Assembly: GCA_964019415.1 (NCBI GenBank)
Contig: OZ025877.1
Span: forward strand, 1,513,501 to 1,577,500
Source of the DNA: Ianthella basta
Lineage: Eukaryota; Porifera; Demospongiae; Verongiida; Ianthellidae
Length of the DNA stretch: 64,000 nt
Direction: 5' to 3'
Shown: one piece after another, positions 25,102 to 37,553 of the stretch
How positions within the stretch are numbered: position 1 is the first letter of the stretch
Layout: the number at the start of each line of letters is the position of its first letter
Notes under the pieces: generated by a model
What the model was told of the DNA's origin: nothing
The model's database searches: none
Seen by the model: only the letters and a program-made list of their open reading frames with translations
Translations under genes and position numbers: made by a program

Positions 25102-25290
25102 ATCTTGCCAAATCTTACCTCATCACATCTTGCCAGATCATACCTCGTTAGATCTAGCCAAATCTTGCAAGATCTTACCTAGTCATATCTTGCCTAATCT
25201 TGCCAGATCTTACCTTGTCATATCTTGCCAGATCATACCTCGTCATATCTTACCAGATCTTACCTTGTCATATCTTGCCTAATCTTGCCA
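25102..25290 (+). repeat. Divergent satellite subfamily (CCAGATCATACCTCGTC type)
   Basis: These monomers use GCCAGATCATACCTCGT and TTGCAAGATCTTACCTAGTC in place of the consensus. The same rare combination occurs only around 59,430-59,620 and 60,660-61,050 in this window. It includes CTCGT, so CpG dinucleotides occur here although the consensus has none. It may be an older or separately homogenised subfamily lying next to the transposon edge. Confidence 0.7.
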
Positions 25291-28188
25291 GATCTTACCT
25301 TGTCATATCTTGCCAAATCTTGCCGAATCTTACCTTGTCATATCTTGCCTAATCTTGCTTAATCTTACCTTGTCATATCTTGCCAAATCTTGCCAAATCT
25401 TACCTTGCAATATCTTGCCAAATCTTGCCAAATCTTACCTTGTCATATCTTGCAAAATCTTGCCAAATCGTACCTTGAATACCTTGCCAAATCTTGCTTA
25501 ATCTTACATTGTCATATCTTGCCTAATCTTGCCAGATCTTACCGTGTCATATCTTGCCTAATCTTGCCAGATCTTACCTTGTCATATCTTGTGTAATCTT
25601 GCCTAATGTTACCTTGTCATATCCTGCCAAATCTTGCCAAACCTTACCTTGTCATATCTTGCCTACTCTTGCCAAATCTTACCTTGTCATATCTTGCCAA
25701 ATCCTGCCAAATCTTACCTTGTCATATCTTGCCCATTCTTGCCAAATCTTACCTTGTCATATTTTGCCTAATCTTGCCAAATCTTACCTTGTCATATCTT
25801 GCCAAAACTTGATTAATCTTACCTCGTCATATCTTGCCAAATCTTGCTTAATCTTACCTTGTCATATCTTGCCAAATCTTACCTTGTCATATCTTGCCAA
25901 ATCTTACCTCGTCATATCTTGCCTAATCTTGCCAAATCTTACCTTGTCATATCTTGCCAAATCTTGCTTAATCTTACCTTGTCATATCTTGCTAAATCTT
26001 GCCAAATCTTACCTTGTCATATGTTGTCAAATCTTGCCTAATCTTACCTTGTCATATCTTGCCAAATCTTGCCAAATCTTATTTTGTCATATCTTGCCTA
26101 ATGTTGCCTAATCTTACCTTGTCATATCTTGTTTAATCTTGCCTTATCTTACCTTGTCATATCTTGCCAAATCTTGCCAAATCTTACCTTGTCATATCTT
26201 GCCTAATCTTGCCAAATCTTACCTTGTCATATTTTGCCTAATCTTGCTTAATCTTACCTTGTCATATCTTGCCAAATCTTGCCAAATCTTACCTTGTCAT
26301 ATCTTGCCAAATCTTGCCTAATCTTACCTTGTCATATCTTGCCAAATCTTGCTTAATCTTACCTTGTCATATCTTGTCAAATCTTGCCAAATCTTACCTT
26401 GTCATATCTTGCCAAATCTTGCTTAATCTTACCTTGTCATATCTTGCCAAATCTAGCTTAATCTTACCTTGTCATATCTTGTCAAATCTTGCTAAATCTT
26501 ACCTTGTCATATCTTGCCAAATCTTATTTAGTCATATTCTGCCTAATCTTGCCAGAATATTACCTTGTCATATCTTGCCAGATCTTACCTTGTCATATCT
26601 TGCCTAATCTTGCCAAATCTTACCTTGTCATATCTTGCCAGATCTTACCTTGTCATATCTTGCCTAATCTTGTCAAATCTTACCTTGTCATATCTTGCAT
26701 TATCTTGCCTAATCTTACCTCGTCATATGTTGCCAAATCTTGCCAAATCTTACCTTGCCATATCTTGCCAAATCTTGCCAAATCTACCTTGTCATATCTT
26801 GCCAAATCTTGCTTAATCTTACCTTGTCATGTTGCCTAATCTTGCCTAATCTTACCTTGTCATATCTTGCCTAATCTTGCCATGCAGATCTTACCTTGTC
26901 ATATCTTGCCTAATCTTGCCAAATCTTACCTTGTCATATCTTGCCAAATCTTACCTTGTCATATCTTGCCTAATCTTGTCAAATCTTACCTTGTCATATC
27001 TTGCTAAATCTTGCCAAATCTTACCTTGCCATATCTTGCCTAATCTTGCCAAATCTTACCTTGTCATATCTTGCCAAATCTTGCCAAATCTTACCTTGTC
27101 ATATCTTGCCTAATCTTGCCAAATCTTACCTTGTCATATTTTGTCTAATCTTGCTTAATCTTACCTTGTCATATGTTGCCAAATCTTGCCAAATCTTACC
27201 GTGTCATATCTTGCCAAATCTTGCTTAATCTTACCTTGTCATATTTTGCCAAATCTTGCTTAATCTTACCTTGTCATATCTTGTCAAATCTTGCCAAATC
27301 TTACCTTGTCATATCTTGCCAAATCTTGTTTAATCTTACCTTGTCATATCTTGTCAAATCTTGCCAAATCTTACCTTGTCATATCTTGCCAAATCTTATT
27401 TTGTCATATCTTGCCTAATGTTGCCTAATCTTACCTTGTCATATCTTGTTTAATCTTGCCAAATCTTACCTTGTCATATCTTGCCAAATCTTACCAAATC
27501 TTACCTTGTCATATCTTGCCTAATCTTGCCAAATCTTACCTTGTCATATCTTGCCTAATCTTGCTTAATCTTACCTTGTCATATCTTGTCAAATCTTGCC
27601 AAATCTTACCTTGTCATATCTTGTCAAATCTTGCCAAATCTTACCTTGTCATATCTTGCCAAATCTTATTTTGTCATATCTTGCCTAATGTTGCCTAATC
27701 TTACCTTGTCATATCTTGTTTAATCTTGCCTAATCTTACCTTGTCATATCTTGCCAAATCTTACCTTGTCATATCTTGCCTAATCTTGCCAAATCTTACC
27801 TTGTCATATCTTGCCAAATCTTGCCAAATCTTACCTTGTCATATCTTGCCTAACCTTGTCATATCTTGCCAGATCTTACCTTGTCATATCTTGCCTAATC
27901 TTGCCAGAATCTTACCTTGTCATATCTTGCCAGATCTTACCTTGTCATATCTTGCCTAATCTTGCCAAATCTTACCTTGTCATATCTTGCCAAATCTTAC
28001 CTTGTCATATCTTGCCAAATCTTGCTTAATCTTACCTTGTCATGTTGCCTAATGTTGCCTAATCTTACCTTGTCATATCTTGCCTAATCTTGCCATGCAG
28101 ATCTTACCTTGCCATATCTTGCCAAATCTTGCCAAATCTTACCTTGTCACATCTTGCCTAATCTTGCCAAATCTTACCTTGTTATATC

Positions 28189-31100
28189 TTGCCAAATCTT
28201 GCCAAATCTTACCTTGCCATATCTTGCCTAATCTTGCCAAATCTTACCTTGTCATATCTTGCCAAATCTTGCCAAATCTTACCTTGCCATATCTTGCCAA
28301 ATCTTGCTTATTCTTACATCGTCATATCTTGCCAAATCTTGCTTAATCTTACCTTGTCATATCTTGCCAAATCTTGCCAGATCTTACCTTTTCATATCTT
28401 GCCTAATCTTGCCAAATCTTACCTTGTCATATCTTGCCAGATCTTACCTTGTCATATTTTGCCTAATCTTGTCAAATCTTACCTTGTCATATTTTGCCTT
28501 ATCTTGCCTAATCTTACCTCGTCATATGTTGCCAAATCTTGCCAAATCTTACCTTGTCATATCTTGCCAAATCTTGCCAAATCTACCTTGTGATATCTTG
28601 CCAAATCTTGCTTAATCTTACCTTGTCATGTTGCCTAATCTTGCTTAATCTTACCTTGTCATATCCTGCCTAATCTTGCCATGCAGATCTTACCTTGTCA
28701 TATCTTGTTTAATCTTGCCTAATCTTACCTTGTCATATCTTGCCAAATCTTGCCAAATCTTACCTTGTCATATCTTGCCAAATCTTGCTGAATCTTACCT
28801 TGTCATATCTTGCCAAATCTTGCCAAATCTTACCTTGTCATATCTTGCCTAATCTTGCCAGAATCTTACCTTGTCATATCTTGCCAGATCTTACCTTGTC
28901 ATATTTTGCCTAATCTTGCCAGAATCTTACCTTGTCATATCTTGCCAGATCTTACCTTGTCATATCTTGCCTAATCTTGCCAAATCTTACCTTGTCATAT
29001 TTTGCCTAATCTTGCCAAATCGTACCTTGTCATATCTTGCCAAATCTTACCTTGTCATATCTTGCCAAATCTTGCTTAATCTTACCTTGTCATGTTGCCT
29101 AATCTTGCCTAATCTTACCTTGTCATATCTTGCCTAATCTTGCCATGCAGATCTTACTTTGCCATATCTTGCCAAATCTTGCCAAATCTTACCTTGTCAT
29201 ATCTTGCCTAATCTTGCCAAATCTTACCTTGTTATATCTTGCCAAATCTTGCCAAATCTTACCTTGCCATATCTTGCCTAATCTTGCCAAATCTTACCTT
29301 GTCATATCTTGCCTAATCTTGCCAAATCTTACCTTGTCATATCTTGCCAAATCTTGCTTATTCTTACATCGTCATATCTTGCCAAATCTTGCTTAATCTT
29401 ACCTTGTCATATCTTGCCAAATCTTGCCAGATCTTACCTTTTCATATCTTGCCTAATCTTGCCAAATCTTACCTTGTCATATCTTGCCAGATCTTACCTT
29501 GTCATATCTTGCCTAACCTGGTCAAATCTTACCTTGTCATATCTTGCCTTATCTTGCCTAATCTTACCTCGTCATATGTTGCCAAATCTTGCCAAATCTT
29601 ACCTTGTCATATCTTGCCAAATCTCGCCAAATCTACCTTGTGATATCTTGCCAAATCTTGCTTAATCTTACCTTGTCATGTTGCCTAATCTTGCTTAATC
29701 TTACCTTGTCATATCCTGCCTAATCTTGCCATGCAGATCTTACCTTGTCATATCTTGCCAAATCTTGCCAAATCTTACCTTGTCATATCTTGCCTAATCT
29801 TGCCTAATCTTACCTTGTCATATCTTGCCAAATCTTGCCAAATCTTACCTTGTCATATCTTGCCTAATCTTGCAAAATCTTACTTTGTCATATCTTGCCA
29901 AATCTTGCCAAATCTTACCTTGTCATATCTTGCCAAATCTTGCTTATTCTTACATCGTCATATCTTGCCAAATCTTGCTTAATTTTACCTTGTCATATCT
30001 TGCCAAATCTTGCCAAATCTTACTTTGTCATAACTTGCCAAATCGTGCCAAATCTTACCCCGTCATATCTTGCCTAATCTTGCCAAATCTTACCTTCTCA
30101 TATCTTGCTAAATCTTGCCAAATCTTACCTTGTCATATCTTGCCAAATCTTGCCAAATCTTACCCCGTCATATCTTGCCTAATCCTGCCAAATCTTACCT
30201 TCTCATATCTTGCCAAATTTTATTTAATCTTACCTTCTCATATCTTGCTAAATCTTGCCAAATCTTACCTTGTCATATCTTGCCAAATCTTGCCAAATCT
30301 TACCTTTTCATATCTTGCCTAATCTTGCCAGATCTTACCTTGTCATATCTTGCCTAATCTTGCCAAATCTTACCTTGTCATATCTTGCCAAATCTTATCT
30401 TGTCATATCTTGCCTAATGTTGCCTAATCTTACCTTGTCATATCTTGTCTAATCTTGCCTAATCTTACCTTGTCATATCTTGCCAAATCTTGCCAAATCT
30501 TACCTTGTCATATCTTGCCAAATCTTGCTTATTCTTACATCGTCATATCTTGCCAAATCTTGCTTAATCTTACCTTGTCATATCTTGCCAAATCTTGCCA
30601 GATCTTACCTTTTCATATCTTGCCTAATCTTGCCAAATCTTACCTTGTCATATCTTGCCAAATCTTACCTTGTCATATCTTGCCTAACCTTGTCAAATCT
30701 TACCTTGTCATATCTTGCCTTATCTTGCCTAATCTTACCTCGTCATATGTTGCCAAATCTTGCCAAATCTTACCTTGTCATATCTTGCCAAATTTTGCCA
30801 AATCTACCTTGTGATATCTTGCCAAATCTTGCTTAATCTTACCTTGTCATGTTGCCTAATCTTGCTTAATCTTACCTTGTCATATCCTGCCTAATCTTGC
30901 CATGCAGATCTTACCTTGTCATATCTTGCCAAATCTTGCCAAATCTTACCTTGTCATATCTTGCCTAATCTTGCAAAATCTTACCTTGTCATATCTTGCC
31001 AAATCTTGCCAAATCTTACCTTGTCATATCTTGCCTAATCTTGCAAAATCTTACTTTGTCATATCTTGCCAAATCTTGCCAAATCTTACCTTGTCATATC

Positions 31101-32821
31101 TTGCCAAATCTTGCTTATTCTTACATCGTCATATCTTGCCAAATCTTGCTTAATTTTACCTTGTCATATCTTGCCAAATCTTGCCAAATCTTACTTTGTC
31201 ATAACTTGCCAAATCGTGCCAAATCTTACCCCGTCATATCTTGCCTAATCTTGCCAAATCTTACCTTCTCATATCTTGCTAAATCTTGCCAAATCTTACC
31301 TTGTCATATCTTGCCAAATCTTGCCAAATCTTACCCCGTCATATCTTGCCTAATCTTGCCAAATCTTACCTTCTCATATCTTGCCAAATTTTATTTAATC
31401 TTACCTTCTCATATCTTGCTAAATCTTGCCAAATCTTACCTTGTCATATCTTGCCAAATCTTGCCAAATCTTACCTTTTCATATCTTGCCTAATCTTGCC
31501 AGATCTTACCTTGTCATATCTTGCCTAATCTTGCCAAATCTTACCTTGTCATATCTTGCCAAATCTTATCTTGTCATATCTTGCCTAATGTTGCCTAATC
31601 TTACCTTGTCATATCTTGTCTAATCTTGCCTAATCTTACCTTGTCATATCTTGCCAAATCTTGCCAAATCTTACCTTGTCATATCTTGCCAAATCTTGCT
31701 TATTCTTACATCGTCATATCTTGCCAAATCTTGCTTAATCTTACCTTGTCATATCTTGCCTAATCTTGCCAGATCTTACCTTTTCATATCTTGCCTAATC
31801 TTGCCAAATCTTACCTTGTCATATCTTGCCAAATCTTACCTTGTCATATCTTGCCTAACCTTGTCAAATCTTACCTTGTCATATCTTGCCTTATCTTGCC
31901 TAATCTTACCTCGTCATATGTTGCCAAATCTTGCCAAATCTTACCTTGTCATATCTTGCCAAATCTTGCCAAATCTACCTTGTGATATCTTGCCAAATCT
32001 TGCTTAATCTTACCTTGTCATGTTGCCTAATCTTGCTTAATCTTACCTTGTCATATCCTGCCTAATCTTGCCATGCAGATCTAACCTTGTCATATCTTGC
32101 CAAATCTTGCCAAATCTTACCTTGTCATATCTTGCCTAATCTTGCCTAATCTTACCTTGTCATATCTTGCCAAATCTTGCCAAATCTTACCTTGTCATAT
32201 CTTGCCTAATCTTGCAAAATCTTACTTTGTCATATCTTGCCAAATCTTGCCAAATCTTACCTTGTCATATCTTGCTAAATCTTACTTATTCTTACATCGT
32301 CATATCTTGCCAAATCTTGCTTAATTTTACCTTGTCATATCTTGCCAAATCTTGCCAAATCTTACTTTGTCATAACTTGCCAAATCGTGCCAAATCTTAC
32401 CCCGTCATATCTTGCCTAATCTTGCCAAATCTTACCTTCTCATATCTTGCTAAATCTTGCCAAATCTTACCTTGTCATATCTTGCCAAATCTTGCCAAAT
32501 CTTACCCCGTCATATCTTGCCTAATCTTGCCAAATCTTACCTTCTCATATCTTGCCAAATTTTATTTAATCTTACCTTCTCATATCTTGCTAAATCTTGC
32601 CAAATCTTACCTTGTCATATCTTGCCAAATCTTGCCAAATCTTACCTTTTCATATCTTGCCTAATCTTGCCAGATCTTACCTTGTCATATCTTGCCTAAT
32701 CTTGCCAAATCTTACCTTGTCATATCTTGCCAAATCTTATCTTGTCATATCTTGCCTAATGTTGCCTAATCTTACCTTGTCATATCTTGTCTAATCTTGC
32801 CTAATCTTACCTTGTCATATC
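28189..32821 (+). repeat. 1,171-bp higher-order repeat, three full copies plus a partial
   Basis: Copies at about 29,309-30,479, 30,480-31,650 and 31,651-32,821 share the order of dozens of variant monomers at a constant offset of 1,171 bp. Diagnostic units are ACATCGTCAT, CCTTTTCAT, GTGATATC, TCATGTTGCC followed by CATGCAGATC, GTCATAACTTGCC and CCCCGTCAT. A related preceding copy begins near 28,259, at an offset of 1,050 bp (30 monomers). Copy differences are few, for example CTAACC for CTTACC after the marker at 32,081. The length, 33 monomers plus 16 bp, reflects units of irregular size. Confidence 0.88.
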
Positions 32822-33278
32822 TTGTCAAATCTTGCCAAATCTTACCTTGTCATATCTTGCCTAATCTTGCCAAATCTTACCTTGTCATATTTTGCCTAAT
32901 CTTGCCAAATCTTACCTTGTCATATCTTGCCAAATCTTGCTTAATCTTACCTTGTCATATCTTGCATAATCTTGCTTAATCTTACCTTGTCATATCTTGT
33001 CAAATCTTGCTAAATCTTACCTTGTCATATCTTGCCTAATCTTGCCAAATCTTACCTTGTCATATTTTGCCTCATCTTGCCAAATCTTACCTTGTCATAT
33101 CTTGCCAAGTCTTGCTTAATCTTACCTTGTCATATCTTGCCAAATCTTGCTTAATCTTACCTTGTCATGTTACCTAATCTTGCCTAATCTTACCTTATCA
33201 TATCTTGCCTAATCTTGCCATGCAGATCTTACCTTGTCATATCTTGCCAAATCTTGCCAAATCTTACCTTGTCATACC

Positions 33279-33282
33279 TTGC
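33279..33282 (+). repeat. Target-site duplication TTGC, left
   Basis: TTGC immediately precedes the left LTR (TGTAATCG...). The same TTGC immediately follows the right LTR at 38769-38772. A 4-bp duplication is within the usual size range for Ty3/gypsy integrases. TTGC is very common in the satellite, so chance is possible, but both copies sit exactly at the LTR ends. Confidence 0.8.
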
Positions 33283-33601
33283 TGTAATCGCGGCTAGCTA
33301 ACTAACTCGGAGTCGGTGTGAGGGGTGCAACTCGGGCACGCAACTGGTCACTGGTACTGCTTAGACAACTCAATTTAGGGAGAGCCAATACAGCTCAGTA
33401 CAGGTAACATATATAGTAGTAATAACACGTGTACATACAAAGACAACAAAGCGGCACTTAGCGGCCTGGTCTAAGATAAGTACATTCATACTAAAGGTAA
33501 ATACATTCATACTAAAGTCACAAGCATGTCACGTGTATGCATACAACTCAACAATAGTTAATAAGAGTCAAGCACAGGAAGTAATCATGCACTGTGCTAC
33601 A
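33283..33601 (-). repeat. 3' LTR (319 bp)
   Basis: Begins TGTAATCG and ends GCTACA on the + strand, so it reads TGTAGC...ATTACA in element orientation. Compared with the other LTR it differs by G/A in the TCGGTG region, T/C in CAATTTAGG, T/C in CATGTCACG and C/T in CAACAATAG. It contains a TATATAT stretch (about 33,409-33,415, minus), two CACGTG E-box sequences (33426-33431 and 33530-33535) and a tandem pair of TACATTCATACTAAAG (about 33,481-33,517). I find no AATAAA in element orientation. Confidence 0.95.
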
Positions 33602-33603
33602 CA

Positions 33604-33615
33604 GCTCCCCTCTTT
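33604..33615 (-). other. Polypurine tract
   Basis: On the minus strand AAAGAGGGGAG lies directly upstream of the 3' LTR, separated by CTG. Polypurine tracts in this position resist RNase H and prime plus-strand DNA synthesis in LTR elements. Confidence 0.85.
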
Positions 33616-33646
33616 GAAGAATACGTTCCGGATTCTTCACACGACT

Positions 33647-36600
33647 TCAAATGGGGACAAGGTCTCCATAGCGATCTGGAGGGAGTCTATTCCTGGAGGG
33701 GTAGCGAGGTCCAGGGTGAGTTGGAATGGGGAGATGAGGCAGTGGCTGGTGCCGCTGACCAGCTTGAGGATTGTCAGCTGGTTCCACCACTTCCAGACCA
33801 GTTCCAATGGGAATGGAACTTGGAATGCCTTGACCAGAGCTACTGCCTGCTGGTTGGGTATTGGTAGACTCAGGGGCACTAGAGGTCTCTGCAGATGCTG
33901 CCTGGGCTCCAGCACTGCATGGCTTTAGCCGGTCAAAGTGCACCACCAAACGCTTGCGTGGGTTACTGAGCAGCTGGATCCGGTAGGTGCTGTCAGTCAG
34001 TCTCTTGACCACACATGGGTGATGTAGCTTCTTGGTGTTACCACGGGTAAGGACACTGGTGTGCAGCCACACATGGTTACCAACTTCATACAACTAGCCG
34101 TGAACTCACTGGTCATACAGTTGTTTCTGGAGCTGTTGTCTTGCACTTGTGGTCTGCCGCACCGTGTCGTAAGCTCTCTCCATAGTCTGTTTCAGCTGGA
34201 CTGCATACTCAGATGCCGAAGTGCTTGGTGTCTTGTCTGTCTTGAACACCAGATCCACGGGCAGCCGGGCTTGTCTCCCAAACATCAAGAAGAAAGGGGT
34301 GTGCCCAGTAGTGGCATGTACACTGGTGTTGTATGCCAAGCAAACTTTCCTGAGGTGGCTCTCCCACTCAAACGGGTTATCCTTCACAGTGCTGGCTAAC
34401 ATGTTTGTCAGGGTGCGGTTAAATCTCTCCACTAGGCCATTGGACTGAGGATGGTAAGGAGTGGTCCTGGACTTCTCAACCTGCAGAAGATGACAAATAG
34501 CAGAGATGAGGTTGGATTCAAACTGCTTGCCCTGGTCTGAGTGAAGTTGGTTAGGTACAGAAAATCTGCAAAAGAACTCATCCACAAGCTTTTGTGCAAC
34601 AGTGGTGGCTTCCTGGTCAGGTAGGGCATAGGCTTCCATCCACTTAGTAAAATGGTCTCCTACCACAAGGATGTAGCGGTTTCCTTCAGGGCTCTCTGGG
34701 AACGAACCAGTTAAGTCCATCGCGACAATCTCCAGAGGATGACCAGCCTGAATGGGTTGCAGTGGTGCTCGCCTCTTAGGTGTTGGTGTCTTCCTGGTGG
34801 AACAGCTGGTACAGGCCTCACAGTGCAATCGCACATCGTTCCAATACCCCGGCCAGTAGAAACATTCCTTCAACTTGCCGTGCGTCTTGTCGGCACCTAG
34901 GTGACCACCCAATGCTCCACTGTGTAGTTCCTGCACTATCTGCTGACGGTATCTCCCAGGCACAATAAGCTGGGGGGTGATTGTGTTGCCATCCACACTT
35001 TCATACATTCGCCATAGGAGACCATCCTTCACCCTTAACTGATTCCACAGCTGGAAAAGTCTCTTGGTAGTTGGTGACCGGCCTTGCAATGTCCCCTTTG
35101 GGGCTTCTGACATCTCCTCCTTTGCTCTCAAGACATCACCGATGTTGGGGTCATTCAGCTGGGCTTCCCATAACTCCTGGTAGGACAATCCGGAGATAAG
35201 GTCTGCTTCCTCAACAGTGTTGACTGGTGCAGTGTCGGTTGTGAACTGCTCCACATCTGTAGCATGTGAGTCATGCCCACACTGTCGACAGGGGATCCTA
35301 GAATGTGCATCCGCATTGAGGTGCTTACGATCAGCCCTGTGAACCACCTCAAAGTCAAATTCCTGCAACTGCTCCAGCCATCTTGTGAGTTGGCCCTCCG
35401 GGTTCTTAAAGTTTCTCAACCAAGTGAGAGATCCATGGTCTGTACGAACCACAAAGTGCCGGCCCAAGAGGTACGCTCTGAACTGCTGCAGGAAGGTCAC
35501 AACGGCTAGCAACTCCCTTCTGGTAACACAGTAGCCCCGCTCTGCTTTCGTGAGTACTCGGCTGGCATAGGCAATGACCGTCTCTTTACCCTCCTCCACT
35601 TGAGAGAGGACCGCTCCTATGCCCTCATTACTTGCGTCGGTGTCAAGAATGAAGGTCTTGGCAAAGTCAGGGAAGGCAAGGATGGGTGCAGACACCAACT
35701 TCCCTTGGAGCTTCTGGAACGCCTCCTCGCATGACTCCGTCCACAGGAACTCCTGGTCCTCCTCTGTCAGTCGGTGGAGGGGCTTTGCAATTGCGGCAAA
35801 ATCCTTGATGAACCGCCGGTAGTAGCTACTGAGACCAAGGAACTGCTGAACCTCCTTGCGGCTTCTAGGAGTGGGCCAGTTGGTAAGGGTGGCTACCTTC
35901 TAGGATCCGTTGCAACCCCTTGATCAGAGACTATGTGGCCAAGGAAAGCCACCTTCTTCTGCCCAAACATGCACTTAGATGGTTTCAACTTGAGTCCTGC
36001 CTCCCGGAAGCGGTCAAACACGCCCCTCAAGTTGTGCAAATGCTCGGAGAAGGTTCTTCCTAAGATGATCACATCATCCAAGTACACTAGGCAGCTCTGC
36101 CAATGAAGTCCAGCCAAGACACAGTCCATGAGTCTCTGAAACGTGGCTGGGGCATTGCACAGACCAAATGGCATCACGTTGAACTCAAAGAGTCCCTCAG
36201 GGGTGCAAACTACTGTCTTCTCTCAGTCCTCAGGTTGCATCTCTACCTGCCAGTAACCACTAAGCAGGTCAAGGGTGGTGAAGATACAAGACCCCGCGAG
36301 CGTGTCCAAGGTCTCATCGATCCGGGGGATGGGGTAGGCATCCTTCCTGGTCACACTGTTGAGCTGGCGGTAGTCAACACAGAAGCGCATTGAACCATCC
36401 TTCTTCCGGACCAATACCAGTGGTGATGCCCAAGGACTACTGGAAGGGCTGATGATTCCTTTCTGCAGCATGTCTTGTACACCCTCCCTCGCTTGCTCAC
36501 GATATGCAGCTGGGACTCATCTCACTGGCTGTCGGATGGGTGGATGATCCCCGGTGTGGATTCTGTGCTGCACCTTGGTTGTTCGGCCCAAGTCAGATGA

Positions 36601-37553
36601 GGAAGAGGCGAAGATATCACGGTACTCTATCAACAACTGGAACAACTGTTCTCTCTCTAGGGCAGAAACACTCTCATGGCATTGACTAGTTATCTCCCTT
36701 AGGTTCTCATCTGTAGTGCCTAATGTAGATCCCTGCTTAACAGCTGCAATTGGAGTGGCATCATCTACAGGCTCCAGGGTAGCTATCTTGGTTCCCTTGT
36801 ACAGAGTCACAATGTCAGAGGTAGAATTGATTACCCTCATGCACACACCACGGTCTCTACCTGGGCACACTACAGCTCGGGCCACCACAACACTAGCCTT
36901 CAGAGGAACCCTTTCTACCACCTATGTCCCACTCACCGATTGCTTCACTTCTCCTCCGAGTTCCATCTCCGACATGGGGGGCACCTGCACTGTCTTCACA
37001 AGGGACACTGTTACTGGTCCTGAGTTGTCTTCTGGGGCACTCCGATCTCCTGTCACCAGCGGTAGTCTGAGTTGATCTCCACCAACCAATAACGTGCGTG
37101 ATGCAATGTCAATGGTGCACTGATGGTCTTCCAGGAAGTCCAGACCAAGGATAGCATCAGCCGACAATTGGTCCACTACTATCACCGGCACGTGGAAACT
37201 TTCACTTCCAAAGGACACATCTGCAGTCGTGTTTCCTCGAACGAACAGGGGTGTTCCTTCAACTCCGACCAGCTGGCGACCTCTGTAGGGAGTCAGCTGC
37301 TGACACTTGGGGTCTGATTGTGTCCACACCGCTGATTTCACAATGGAGATGACTGATCCGGTGTCAACAAGGAAGGTGGCAGGTGTTCCCTGAATGTGGC
37401 CCTGGACGGAGTACGATGCCGTGGGGTTGACTGAGTACACCACAGTACAATCAGAGGGTTGCGGTTTGGCCTGGTTGCTGAAGGCTGTTGTTTCTCGGGG
37501 GTTGGCCTCGGTTGAGCCCTCCGGTGTCTGGCCAGTTACACCGAGGGCCTCCC
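33647..37553 (-). pseudogene. pol: Pol polyprotein (PR-RT-RNaseH-IN), five stops and one frameshift
   Basis: Expected to be made as Gag-Pol by -1 frameshifting at 37554-37560. In order: an aspartic protease with LVDTGS (about 37,357) and ILGLDF (about 37,140); RT with SPWASPLVLVRKKDGS, a DYRQLN block and catalytic YLDD at 36073-36084; RNase H with LDTDASNEGIG and VRTDHGSL; integrase with an HHCC zinc domain (HLGADKTHGKL...CTSC) and a DDE core (AMDLTGSF, LHSDQGKQF, GLVERFNRTL); then a basic C-terminal region ending RYGDLVPI. In-frame stops: TAG 36922-36924, TGA 36517-36519, TGA 36223-36225, TGA 34106-34108, TAG 34094-34096. A one-base loss near 35,900 shifts the frame just after the RT palm. 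Apart from these breaks both frames are open and conserved, so the damage is recent. The natural stop is TGA at 33647-33649. Confidence 0.93.
36922..37553 (-). other. Protease segment of pol (open part)
   Basis: Retropepsin-like aspartic protease, active as a dimer and needed to cleave Gag and Gag-Pol. The active-site triad DTG sits in FLVDTGSVISIV at about 37,370-37,335; the second conserved motif, ILGLDFLEDH, lies about 200 nt downstream. The segment is intact up to a TAG at 36922. That stop sits in the linker before RT, so an intact Gag-protease protein could still be made from this copy after frameshifting, without RT or integrase. The next codon, GTG, continues the pol frame. Confidence 0.85.

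Larger units (their letters stand above)
25102..33282 (+). repeat. 35-bp tandem satellite, block B
   Basis: The satellite resumes right after the non-LTR element, in the same orientation as block A, and runs to the LTR element. The first ~190 bp are a divergent subfamily (see the separate entry). The rest is rich in CCATGCAGATC marker units, for example near 26,880, 28,095, 28,682, 29,145, 29,730, 30,902, 32,072 and 33,220. These sit about 1.0-1.2 kb apart and define the local higher-order repeat. I see no gene. Confidence 0.97.

Noticed and set aside
36922..36924. Programmed UAG readthrough as in murine gammaretroviruses
   Set aside because: The element already has a -1 frameshift signal at the gag end, the stop lies after protease, and four further stops plus a frameshift show general decay.
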